Made by a program: the position numbers and the translations under genes. Shown piece after piece: positions 25,992 through 34,879 of a stretch of 64,000 bases of DNA. Under the pieces are notes generated by a model. The model worked only from the letters and a program-made list of their open reading frames with translations, was not told the DNA's origin and searched no databases. Source of the DNA: an uncultured Alistipes sp. (GTDB taxonomy: Bacteria; Bacteroidota; Bacteroidia; Bacteroidales; Rikenellaceae). The stretch covers positions 62,001-126,000 of the forward strand of contig CAJGEC010000001.1 of the NCBI GenBank assembly GCA_904502285.1. The letters are read 5' to 3'. The first letter of the stretch is position 1; every line of letters begins with the position of its first letter.

Positions 25992-28607
25992 TTACTTCAA
26001 CTTCTCCATAATCATCTCGATAGCCTTATCTACAGCTGCCTGCAAGCCATTAGGATTCTTACCACCAGCAGTAGCGTAGTGCTTCTGACCACCGCCACCA
26101 CCATTCATCAACTTAGCAGCCTCGCGAACGGTAGCACCAGCATCAACACCCAAAGCCACAACATCATCCGAAAGCATAATGCTGAGTGTAGGCTTACCCT
26201 CGAAGAGGTTACCAACAACCATCACCAAACGCTCAGAAACACGCTGGCGCAATCCGAATGCCAAATCCTTCAATACCTCAGGGGTATATGAGCCCGTGTG
26301 TGAGATTAGCTTAACGCCATCGCGCAAAGGTGTGTTTTGAGCAAGGCCCTCAGCCATCTTCTCAACCTTCTCCTTACGCATATCTGCAACCTCACGGCTG
26401 AGAGCGTCATTCGACTCCATCATCTTCTCAATAGCCTGAACAACCTTAGGGTTGTGAACGATCTGCTCGATAGCTGTAATCATATCTTGAGTTGCATAAA
26501 CCATAGCCTCAGCAGCCTCGCCAGTAACGGCCTCGATACGGCGAACGCCAGCAGAGATAGCACTCTCAGATACAATCTTGAACATACCGATAGTACCGGT
26601 AGCAGAGGTGTGGGTACCACCACAAAGCTCAGTAGATGGACCGAAGTTTACGATACGCACTCTATCGCCATACTTCTCGCCGAAGAGCATAATAGCACCA
26701 GCAACCTCAGCCTCAGCCATAGTAGCTTCACGGTTCTCGACCAAAGGATAGTTCGAACGGATAAGCTTATTAACCAAACGCTCGACCTCGCGCAGCTCCT
26801 CAGCAGTAACCTTCTGGAAGTGAGAGAAGTCGAAACGCAAGCCCATAGGGCCAACCATAGAACCCTTCTGCTCGACGTGCGAACCAAGAACTGTGCGCAA
26901 AGCATAGTCCACAAGGTGGGTTGCGGTGTGGTTGTTAGTAGCCTTCTGACGGCTATCAGCATTTACTACAGCGCGGAACTCAGCCTCTGGATTCTCTGGC
27001 AACTGCTTAACGATGTGGATGATAAGACCATTCTCCTTCTCAGTAGCAATAATCTCAATCTTCTCGTTTGCACTCTCGATATAACCTGTGTCACCAATCT
27101 GACCACCAGAGTTACCATAGAATGGAGTGTGGTTAAATACGAGCTGATAGGTTACATTATTCTTGCTCTTCACACGGCGGTAACGAGCAATACGAATATC
27201 CGACTCAAGGTTGTCGTAGCCAATAAACTCGCTCTCCTTGATAGACATCAACTCCTGCCAATCGTCGATATCCTGAGATGCTGCATTGCGCGAACGCTCC
27301 TTCTGCACCTGCAACTCCTTCTCGAACTCCTCGATATCTACCTCTACGCCCTGCTCCTTAGCGATAAGCTCGGTAAGGTCGATAGGGAAGCCGTAGGTAT
27401 CGTAGAGAACAAAGGCATCCTTACCCGAAATCTTGCCACCCTGCGACTTGCGGATAACTCCCTCCAAGAGGTTGATACCTGTAGCCAAGGTGCGGAGGAA
27501 AGAGGCCTCCTCCTCCTCGATAACACGCTCGATAAGGTTCTGTTGTGCAACGAGTTCTGGGAACTGGTGACCCATCTGCTCAACGAGGCCTGCCACCAAC
27601 TTGCAGATGAATGGCTCGGTAAAGCCGAGGTATGTATATCCATAACGAACGGCACGGCGGAGGATACGACGGATAACATAACCAGCCTTAGCATTTGCTG
27701 GCAACTGACCATCGGCAATAGAGAACGAGATGGCGCGGAGGTGGTCAGCAATTACACGCATAGCCACATCGCACTTCTCATCCTTGCCATACTCCTTGCC
27801 CGAAAGTGCTGCAATGCGAGCGATGGTTGGCTGGAATACGTCGGTATCGTAGTTTGACTTCTTGCCCTGAAGAATCATACAAAGGCGCTCGAAGCCCATA
27901 CCTGTATCTACGTTATTTGCTGGAAGTGGCTCCAACGAACCGTTAGCCTTGCGGTTGTACTGCATAAACACAAGGTTCCAAATCTCAATAACCTGAGGGT
28001 GGCTCATATTTACCATCTCGCGACCAGGGATCTTTGCAACCTCCTCATCGTCGCGAAGATCGAAGTGAATCTCGCTACAAGGACCACAAGGGCCAGTCTC
28101 GCCCATCTCCCAGAAGTTATCCTTCTTATTACCACGAATGATGTGATCCTCTGGCAAGAACTGCTTCCAGTAGTCGTAAGCCTCCTGATCGAAGGCTACG
28201 CCATCCTCCTGGCTACCCTCGAATACGGTGGCGTACATACGGCTCTTGTCGAGTTTGTAAACCTCAGTAAGCAACTCCCAAGCCCACTCGATAGCCTCCT
28301 TCTTGAAGTAGTCACCATAGGACCAGTTACCAAGCATCTCGAACATCGTGTGGTGGTAGGTGTCGTGACCAACCTCCTCAAGGTCGTTGTGCTTACCCGA
28401 TACTCGAAGACACTTCTGAGTGTCTGCTACGCGGGGCCATTTGCGAGGTGCGTTACCAAGGAAGATATCCTTAAACTGGTTCATACCAGCATTGGTAAAC
28501 ATAAGTGTTGGGTCGTTCTTTACAACCATAGGAGCCGATGCTACAATCTCATGCTCCTTCTTCTTGAAAAAGTCAAGAAACTCTTGTCTAACTCTGTTTG
28601 ATTCCAT
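25992..28607 (-). CDS. alaS: Alanyl-tRNA synthetase
   Basis: The 871-residue protein has all parts of AlaRS: the class II aminoacylation core (residues 1-240; SGKHNDLEEVG and GPCSEIHFD motifs), the tRNA-recognition helices, the editing domain with HTATHL near 556 and CGGTHTSATG near 655, and the C-terminal DHHA1/C-Ala domain ending in GGGGGQKHYATAGGK. The length is normal. A 506-codon open frame on the opposite strand is a shadow of its codon usage. Promoter box at 28648-28655. Confidence 0.97.
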   Translation of the reverse strand: MESNRVRQEFLDFFKKKEHEIVASAPMVVKNDPTLMFTNAGMNQFKDIFLGNAPRKWPRVADTQKCLRVSGKHNDLEEVGHDTYHHTMFEMLGNWSYGDYFKKEAIEWAWELLTEVYKLDKSRMYATVFEGSQEDGVAFDQEAYDYWKQFLPEDHIIRGNKKDNFWEMGETGPCGPCSEIHFDLRDDEEVAKIPGREMVNMSHPQVIEIWNLVFMQYNRKANGSLEPLPANNVDTGMGFERLCMILQGKKSNYDTDVFQPTIARIAALSGKEYGKDEKCDVAMRVIADHLRAISFSIADGQLPANAKAGYVIRRILRRAVRYGYTYLGFTEPFICKLVAGLVEQMGHQFPELVAQQNLIERVIEEEEASFLRTLATGINLLEGVIRKSQGGKISGKDAFVLYDTYGFPIDLTELIAKEQGVEVDIEEFEKELQVQKERSRNAASQDIDDWQELMSIKESEFIGYDNLESDIRIARYRRVKSKNNVTYQLVFNHTPFYGNSGGQIGDTGYIESANEKIEIIATEKENGLIIHIVKQLPENPEAEFRAVVNADSRQKATNNHTATHLVDYALRTVLGSHVEQKGSMVGPMGLRFDFSHFQKVTAEELREVERLVNKLIRSNYPLVENREATMAEAEVAGAIMLFGEKYGDRVRIVNFGPSTELCGGTHTSATGTIGMFKIVSESAISAGVRRIEAVTGEAAEAMVYATQDMITAIEQIVHNPKVVQAIEKMMESNDALSREVADMRKEKVEKMAEGLAQNTPLRDGVKLISHTGSYTPEVLKDLAFGLRQRVSERLVMVVGNLFEGKPTLSIMLSDDVVALGVDAGATVREAAKLMNGGGGGQKHYATAGGKNPNGLQAAVDKAIEMIMEKLK

Positions 28608-28647
28608 ATCTATTAATTGTATTTTATGTCATTTTTTAAATATCTTG

Positions 28648-28655
28648 CAAAATTA
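28648..28655 (-). promoter_or_regulatory. Promoter -7 box for alaS-gpmI
   Basis: TAATTTTG on the minus strand, 40 bases before the ATG at 28607. Confidence 0.6.
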
Positions 28656-28667
28656 CAAAATTTAAAT

Positions 28668-28698
28668 TAATTTTGTATCGTTATATAGGATATTTTTG
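28668..28698 (+). promoter_or_regulatory. Candidate promoter region for the M23 peptidase operon
   Basis: Two boxes fit TAnnTTTG: TAATTTTG at 28668-28675 and TATTTTTG at 28691-28698. Neither has a TTTG at the ideal distance. The second is 18 bases before the ATG at 28717. Confidence 0.45.
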
Positions 28699-28716
28699 AT
28701 ATTTTATATTGTAAAA

Positions 28717-29655
28717 ATGAGTAGTCACAACAATAGTAATAGTAAGAGTCCAAAAAGAGAGATGAGCAAAGGCCGAAGCATTGCTCTCAAACTCCTTATT
28801 GGACTTGTCATTGCTGCGTCAAGCAATATACTTATCTCCTATTGGTACGACACTCCGAAACTCTCGCAACTCAAGCGCAACAACCAGCACCTCGAAATGG
28901 AGTATGATATCCTTATGGAGAAGGTGCGCTCGGCCGAGGGTCGTTTGTTGGAGATAAAACACCGCGACCAATTTGTCTATCGCCCACTCTTGGGTATCGA
29001 CACCTTAGATATACCGCAAGTATATGCCGAGTATAACGACTCAAGGTATAAGGATTTGGGGGCGGGTGAATACGAGGAGGATATTATCAATGGCTGGAAG
29101 AGTATCGATGTGCTGATGCGAAACGTCTACTACGCCTCACGCTCGCTCGACGATACGCAGGATATGGCTGAGAAAAAAGAGGAGTTTTCTACAGTTATTC
29201 CAGCAATTTGGCCAATTGACAGAACGAAATTGCGTAGTGTGAGTAGCCTCTTCGGTATGCGTAAGCATCCACGATATGGCTATTGGAAGATGCACGAGGG
29301 CGTAGACCTTGCTGCACCCAAGGGTACACCTGTCTACGCTACGGGAAATGCCGTAGTCACCATCGCGGGCTGGAAGCCTGGCTACGGACAGGTAATCGAG
29401 CTTAACCACGGCTTTGGTTACAAGACTCGTTACGGACACCTATCAAAGATGTATATATCTAAGGGTGACAGTGTTACACGTGGTCAAGTAATAGGTGAAG
29501 TAGGTAATACAGGTGTCTCTTCTGGTTCTCACCTCCACTACGAGGTGCGATTCAGAGACAACACCATCAACCCTGTGCATTACTTCAATAAGGATATCTC
29601 TCCGGAGTCCTATATGGAGTTGATGAAACAACTTGATGAAACTACACAGAAATAG
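28717..29655 (+). CDS. M23 family (LytM) peptidase, membrane-anchored
   Basis: The start at 28717 gives 312 residues. It has a cytoplasmic N-terminus with many Ser/Lys, a membrane helix near residues 25-45, a coiled-coil-like stretch (50-75), and a C-terminal LytM domain with intact zinc ligands: HEGVDLAAPKGTPV (His and Asp) and SHLHYEVR (HxH). This plan matches NlpD/MepM-like envelope endopeptidases that cleave peptide crosslinks. It is followed at once by a second M23 gene of the same layout, with no more than 12 bases between them. Confidence 0.92.
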   Translation: MSSHNNSNSKSPKREMSKGRSIALKLLIGLVIAASSNILISYWYDTPKLSQLKRNNQHLEMEYDILMEKVRSAEGRLLEIKHRDQFVYRPLLGIDTLDIPQVYAEYNDSRYKDLGAGEYEEDIINGWKSIDVLMRNVYYASRSLDDTQDMAEKKEEFSTVIPAIWPIDRTKLRSVSSLFGMRKHPRYGYWKMHEGVDLAAPKGTPVYATGNAVVTIAGWKPGYGQVIELNHGFGYKTRYGHLSKMYISKGDSVTRGQVIGEVGNTGVSSGSHLHYEVRFRDNTINPVHYFNKDISPESYMELMKQLDETTQK

Positions 29656-29667
29656 TTGATTATCAAT

Positions 29668-30609
29668 ATGGATAATAGATTTAAATCAGTCGTACGTATC
29701 TTCACTCAACGTCGCATTGTACCCATCCTTATCAAGTCTCTGGTATGGATAGGTATCATCGTTGCGTGGTGGATTATCCTTGCTCTTGTGGTGGATATGC
29801 CAGCCGAGTACAAGGTGCGCCACTCGACCGACGACCTACGTGTGCAACTCGACGAAATGTCTATACGTTACGACTCGTTAAATAATATATTGGATAATGT
29901 AGCAAAGCGCGATGAGAATGTCTTTCGTAAACTCTTCGAGTCCAATCCATACGACCTTAATATAGATAATGATGATGAGCGCATTGCGCTTCACGAGCAA
30001 CTTATAGAGATGAATAACGATGACCTCAGTGATATGTTATCTAGTAGGATGCAAAATGCTATTACTGAGGAGAAAGAGTTGATTCGCTCGTATGAAGACC
30101 TTAGGTATAATACACTAAATGGCGTATTATCAATAGATTGTGTGCCAGCAATTCAACCTGTCAATAATCAGCAACTAACCCTTCTTGCTGCGGGTAAAAA
30201 ACCTTTAATTAACCCATTCCATCGCGCTATTAGAGAGCATCACGGCGTGGATTACCTCGTACCAGAAGGAACTGCCGTTTTTGCCACCGCTGATGGTGTT
30301 GTGAAGACCCTATCCGAAAAGAATACTTCGCACGGCAAGGCTATCACAATCAGCCACGGAAACGGCTATGAAACATCCTATAGTCACCTCTTGGATATAC
30401 GAGTAAAGAAGGGGCAAAAGGTTAAGCGTGGCGACATTATCGCATTATCGGGAAATAGCGGACTCTCGTTTGTACCACACCTCCATTATGAGGTTATTCT
30501 TAACGATACTCGTGTCGATCCAGTCCACTACTTTTTCCTTGAATTGAACCCAGAGGAGTATCAGCAAATGATTAGAATTGCATTGTCGAGTATGCAGTCG
30601 TTTGATTAA
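29668..30609 (+). CDS. Second M23 family (LytM) peptidase, membrane-anchored
   Basis: The ATG at 29668 gives 313 residues; the open frame reads back to a TTG at 29656. The architecture equals that of the preceding gene: membrane helix near 20-42, a coiled region near 55-145, and a LytM domain from about 190. The HHGVDYLVPEGT and PHLHYEVI motifs keep the zinc ligands. The sequences of the two neighbours are clearly diverged, so this is an old duplication. They may work as a pair in cell-wall growth or division. Confidence 0.9.
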   Translation: MDNRFKSVVRIFTQRRIVPILIKSLVWIGIIVAWWIILALVVDMPAEYKVRHSTDDLRVQLDEMSIRYDSLNNILDNVAKRDENVFRKLFESNPYDLNIDNDDERIALHEQLIEMNNDDLSDMLSSRMQNAITEEKELIRSYEDLRYNTLNGVLSIDCVPAIQPVNNQQLTLLAAGKKPLINPFHRAIREHHGVDYLVPEGTAVFATADGVVKTLSEKNTSHGKAITISHGNGYETSYSHLLDIRVKKGQKVKRGDIIALSGNSGLSFVPHLHYEVILNDTRVDPVHYFFLELNPEEYQQMIRIALSSMQSFD

Positions 30610-30639
30610 TACTACCCTACTATAACTAAATGAGTTGCT

Positions 30640-31203
30640 ATGGCTGAGATAAAGTTAATTCTACTCGATTTTGATGGCACATTGGTAGATACTCGCAATG
30701 CCAATGCCGAGGCCTACATTGAGGCTTTGGGTGAGGTTGGCATCCATCTCACAAAAGAGGAGTATCTCAAGCATTACTTTGGTGTTCGCTGTATGGAGTT
30801 TATGCGAATGGTGGGATTAACCGATAGTAAGGCTATAGCAGAACTACGTCGTAGAAAGATTGAGTTATACCCAAAATACTTCAATAGCGTAAGACAGAAT
30901 AGCGCCCTTTGGGACTGGTGTAAGATGATGAGAGCACAAGGCGCAAAAGTTTATATAGTCTCTACAGGTCATAGAGATAACATTAATAATGTAATGCGAT
31001 ACTTGAATATAGAGTCGGGTATCGATAGAGTAATCACAGGTGATGATATTGAGCGTCCAAAGCCATATCCAGACTGCTTCCTTAAGGCTATTAACGAGGT
31101 TGGTGTTGCTATTGATGAGACGATAATTTTTGAGGATTCGAAGGTGGGATTAGAGGCTGCTAAGGCGAGTGGTGCGAACTATGTTCGAATAACGACGTTT
31201 TAG
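30640..31203 (+). CDS. HAD family hydrolase (phosphatase/phosphomutase type)
   Basis: The 187-residue HAD-IA protein has an intact DxD motif (LLDFDGTLVDT, Asp9 and Asp11), a small helical cap, a Thr in VSTGHRD near 110, RPKPYPD with Lys near 142 and IFEDSKVGLEAA near 162. It resembles beta-phosphoglucomutase and phosphoglycolate phosphatase relatives, which cannot be told apart from sequence alone. It lies 30 bases after the second M23 gene and before a terminator. Confidence 0.85.
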   Translation: MAEIKLILLDFDGTLVDTRNANAEAYIEALGEVGIHLTKEEYLKHYFGVRCMEFMRMVGLTDSKAIAELRRRKIELYPKYFNSVRQNSALWDWCKMMRAQGAKVYIVSTGHRDNINNVMRYLNIESGIDRVITGDDIERPKPYPDCFLKAINEVGVAIDETIIFEDSKVGLEAAKASGANYVRITTF

Positions 31204-31228
31204 TTTTTTAAGATAAAAAGAGCAAAAT

Positions 31229-31262
31229 ATGGGGCTACGTTTGGTGGTCTCATATTTTTTTT
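31229..31262 (+). terminator. Terminator after the HAD gene
   Basis: A 10-bp stem (31229-31238 with 31244-31253, three G-T pairs) has a 5-base loop and is followed by eight T. Confidence 0.85.
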
Positions 31263-31299
31263 ATATTTTTATCCTTCGAAACATCAAGACAGACAAGCT

Positions 31300-32022
31300 A
31301 TGAAAAGGTTTTTACTTATCGTCATATTTGCCATCGTTTGCACAATGACCCTATCGGCACAAGAGCCAACACCTGCTCCAATGCCTGAGAGTCGTCCTGT
31401 AAAGGAGTTTTTACCCGACTTCACTGCAATTAAGGTAGATGCACCAATTAAACTGACGCTCAAGAAAATAGCTATGGGTGAAGCGCCATATATCATTTAT
31501 AATACCAAGGGCGTTTACACATCTAAATTCGTTGCCGAGGTAGATCGCAAGAGTCGTACACTCAAAATTAGTGAACGCTCAGACTCTAAGCGTGAGAGTA
31601 TTACCGAGGTAGAGGTATATTTTACGGAGTTAAGCGATATATCTATTTCGAAGGCGGATGCCTATGTGGATGGCGTACTAACTTCGCAACTAATTGATAT
31701 CTATATCTCCAACGATGCTAACTTCGTGGCCGAGATTAATTCCCTCGACCTAATGGTTTACGCCTCAGGCCAGAGCCGCATACATCTTAACGGATGTACT
31801 CACTACCAGACAGCCGAGATATCAACGGCAGAGTATGATGCTCGCGGTCTTGAGACCATATCTACCCGTGTAGAGTCGTCACACAACGCTACCGTTAAGG
31901 TTGATGCTGTGGAGCGTCTTGAGGCAAAGACAACCACGGGAGGTAAGGTCTACTACCTCTCACACCCAGTCATTCTGCGTAGTGAGATCACCCTCTTTGG
32001 TGGTGAAATTCAGCGACTTTAA
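31300..32022 (+). CDS. DUF2807 (GIN domain) exported protein
   Basis: The 240-residue product has a signal peptide (residues 1-21, ending LSA) and a long repetitive beta region from about 45. Short repeats of strands with Asp/Ser/Asn turns (ISISKADAYVDG, IYISNDANF, YASGQSRIHLNG) are typical of the DUF2807 right-handed beta-helix found in many Bacteroidetes exported proteins. The likely location is periplasm or cell surface, and the function is unknown. It stands between the terminator at 31229 and addB, 13 bases before addB, so it may be cotranscribed with it. Confidence 0.8.
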   Translation: MKRFLLIVIFAIVCTMTLSAQEPTPAPMPESRPVKEFLPDFTAIKVDAPIKLTLKKIAMGEAPYIIYNTKGVYTSKFVAEVDRKSRTLKISERSDSKRESITEVEVYFTELSDISISKADAYVDGVLTSQLIDIYISNDANFVAEINSLDLMVYASGQSRIHLNGCTHYQTAEISTAEYDARGLETISTRVESSHNATVKVDAVERLEAKTTTGGKVYYLSHPVILRSEITLFGGEIQRL

Positions 32023-32035
32023 AACCATTTGAGAG

Positions 32036-34879
32036 ATGGTATCATTTCTTCAAGAGTTAGCCCAAACACTCCTAAACCGAAATTCGGGCGACTTGTCGGA
32101 TCTGGTGGTTATGTTTCCATCGTTGCGAGCGAGAGCCTTCTTTAATGACGCACTCTCGTCAATTACCGACAAGGCAATTTGGCAACCAAGTTGGTCTACC
32201 ATAGACGAGGTTATGGAGCGTGGTTCGGGACTAAAACGTGCCGAGCGTATTCGTCTTATTAGTGAACTCTATAAAATCTACGTCAAGTACCACAAAAGCG
32301 AGACCTTCGACAAGTTTTACTTTTGGGGTGATATGCTTATCTCGGACTTCGATATGATTGATAAGTATCTTGTTGATGCCAACCAGTTACTACGTAATAT
32401 CGAGGATATCAAGGAGATAGAGGCCGATGTGTCATACCTCAGCGAGCGCCAGGAGCGCATACTCCGCTTTTGGAGTAGCATAGGTCCCTCGATGCCACTG
32501 AGCAAGCAAAAGCAGATATTTTTGGAGGTATGGTGCTCATTGCCAGCTATCTATACAGAGTATCGAGAACGATTGCTCGAACTTGGCATCGGCTATCCGG
32601 GCCTTATTTACCGTATTACTGCCGAGCGTATTCTTAATAAAGAAGAGATTGAGCTTCTTGATAAGCAATATATTATCGCAGGCTTCAACGCCCTTTCTAA
32701 GAGCGAGGAGGTGCTATTCAACTATATAGCATCGCGAGGTAAGGGTGCAGAGTTTTATTGGGATTATGACAACTACTACTTAAAGAATGATGCACACGAA
32801 GCTGGTCACTTCCTCAGGCACAACCTATCGAAGCATCTATCGACTTGCGACGGCATCACGCACTCCAACTTTGAGAGTGGCGAGAAGTTTATTCGCACAA
32901 CTGCTTGTGCATCCAATGTTTTGCAAGTCAAACACTTGCATAACATTATATCATCCATTCCAAAGGAGGAACTTGATAAGCGCACGGTGATTGTTCTTAC
33001 CGACGAAAACCTACTTATACCACTACTCCACTCTATCCCAGAGAGCGTCGGAAGTGTAAACGTGACTATGGGATATCCGCTCAAGACCACATTGGCATAT
33101 ACCTTTGTCGAGGCGCTTATATCGCTTCAGTCGCATAGTCGTTTAAAGGATAGCACTCGTCTATTCTACCACGCCGACGTGACAAATATCCTTACACACC
33201 CCTACGTTATAGATATGTGTGGCACAAGGACCTCGAAGTATTGCAACGAGATTGTGCAGAACCACATAGTTTCGGTAGAGGATTCGCTATTTGCCAACGA
33301 TGTAGATTTAAAAGATATATTCTGTTGTGATACAGATGGTTGGGAGATGTTATCTTCATATATAATTAGGTCGTTATCACTAATTATTGAAAAGAGTACC
33401 AGCCTCAATATCGAGCAGAGTGAATATATACGTATAATCACAGACGAGATAAAGCGCACAACGCTGTCAATAAAGAGTTGCGATATAACACCACTTCCTG
33501 TCGAGGTGTTCATATCGTTGCTTCGTCGCCATCTGCAAACCCTGACAATTCCCTTTGAGGGAGAGCCTATTAAGGGTGTGCAGATAATGGGTATCTTGGA
33601 GACTCGAAACATCGACTTCAAGAATGTAATCATACTCTCGATGACCGATGCCAACTTCCCTGGCAACCGCACGGACCAACCATCGTTCATCCCCTATGGA
33701 TTGCGCTTTGCGTACGATATGCCAACACCAGAGGAGCACGAGGCAATGTATGCCTACTACTTCTATCGCCTAATACAGCGTGCCGAGCGAGTGGAGATGC
33801 TCTACTGCTCGAAGGCCGACGACAAGAGTACGGGTGAGTGCAGCCGCTATATCTACCAACTTGAGTATGAGTCGCCATACAAGATGCACAAGCGCGCTGT
33901 AGGTGTCGATCTTGGCCTAAGCGAAGCTCGTCCGATTGTTGTAGATAAGAGCGCAGATATAGTAGCCAAACTCAATAAGTACCTCACCAAGGGTAGTGGA
34001 TACACTCTATCCCCAACGGCGCTATTCAGATATATCGAGTGCCCACTGAAGTTCTACTTTTCGAGTATCGCATCAATCAAATCTCCAAATGAACTCGACG
34101 ACACGATTGATTCTCTGACATTTGGAAATATATTGCACGACTCAATAGAGGCCTTATACACAGATCTTATCGGCATTGAGACACCTCACCAAGAGATTGA
34201 AGCTATGTGCAATAGGACGACCGTTGAGAGCATTGTAGATCGGATGATTGTTAAGAATCTCCAGATGCCAAAGGGTTTTGGACAAAAGGATTTCAATGGC
34301 GACACCCTACTTGTGCGCGACATCATAGTCAAATATATAACACAGGGTATATTCAGATACGACCTGGGGCATAGTGGCTACACAATAGTTGGCCTGGAGA
34401 GAGATGTAGAGTGTGAGTACTCTATTTCAGACGATCGCACCATTTTCTTCTCAGGACGTATAGATAGATTGGACAAGCTCGATAACGATAAATACCAGAT
34501 TATCGACTACAAGAGTAATAATCGTAGTAGTCTTGAACACAATGGAATAGATAAGTTATTTAATGGAGAGCCTGAGGATAGAATATCCAATATCTTCCAG
34601 ACCTTGCTCTACTCTATGATGTTGGAACGAAGTGAGAAAAAGGAGGCTATTCCATCACTCTACTACGCATCAAAGATGGTTGTAGAGGGTTATAATCCAT
34701 CTATTGTTGAAGTTAAGAGCAAGACTCCAATCTCATGCTACAGCGATGTTAGCGAGGAGTTTGAGGCTCAACTCAGCAACACTCTTGAGGAGTTGTTTGA
34801 CTATACCAAGCCCTTCACGCAGGTTAGCAATGCAGATGCTTGCACCTACTGTCCATTTAAAAAGATTTGCCGACGATGA
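32036..34879 (+). CDS. addB: AddB-type helicase-nuclease subunit
   Basis: The 947-residue protein is the partner of AddA in double-strand break processing for RecA-dependent repair. The C-terminal RecB-type nuclease motif is YQIIDYKSN (Asp824, Lys826). Four cysteines, Cys669 (YIECPLKFYF) and Cys936, Cys939 and Cys945 (CTYCPFKKIC) at the very end, form the iron-sulfur staple. The N-terminal helicase-like region lacks a normal Walker A and starts VVMFPSLRARAFF, as in other Bacteroidetes AddB proteins. Its stop overlaps the addA start (ATGA). Confidence 0.88.
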   Translation: MVSFLQELAQTLLNRNSGDLSDLVVMFPSLRARAFFNDALSSITDKAIWQPSWSTIDEVMERGSGLKRAERIRLISELYKIYVKYHKSETFDKFYFWGDMLISDFDMIDKYLVDANQLLRNIEDIKEIEADVSYLSERQERILRFWSSIGPSMPLSKQKQIFLEVWCSLPAIYTEYRERLLELGIGYPGLIYRITAERILNKEEIELLDKQYIIAGFNALSKSEEVLFNYIASRGKGAEFYWDYDNYYLKNDAHEAGHFLRHNLSKHLSTCDGITHSNFESGEKFIRTTACASNVLQVKHLHNIISSIPKEELDKRTVIVLTDENLLIPLLHSIPESVGSVNVTMGYPLKTTLAYTFVEALISLQSHSRLKDSTRLFYHADVTNILTHPYVIDMCGTRTSKYCNEIVQNHIVSVEDSLFANDVDLKDIFCCDTDGWEMLSSYIIRSLSLIIEKSTSLNIEQSEYIRIITDEIKRTTLSIKSCDITPLPVEVFISLLRRHLQTLTIPFEGEPIKGVQIMGILETRNIDFKNVIILSMTDANFPGNRTDQPSFIPYGLRFAYDMPTPEEHEAMYAYYFYRLIQRAERVEMLYCSKADDKSTGECSRYIYQLEYESPYKMHKRAVGVDLGLSEARPIVVDKSADIVAKLNKYLTKGSGYTLSPTALFRYIECPLKFYFSSIASIKSPNELDDTIDSLTFGNILHDSIEALYTDLIGIETPHQEIEAMCNRTTVESIVDRMIVKNLQMPKGFGQKDFNGDTLLVRDIIVKYITQGIFRYDLGHSGYTIVGLERDVECEYSISDDRTIFFSGRIDRLDKLDNDKYQIIDYKSNNRSSLEHNGIDKLFNGEPEDRISNIFQTLLYSMMLERSEKKEAIPSLYYASKMVVEGYNPSIVEVKSKTPISCYSDVSEEFEAQLSNTLEELFDYTKPFTQVSNADACTYCPFKKICRR

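Noticed and set aside
26337..27857. A 506-codon open frame on the plus strand opposite alaS
   Set aside because: It lies wholly inside alaS, has a composition rich in Leu, Ser and Thr with no domain, and results from the codon bias of the real gene.
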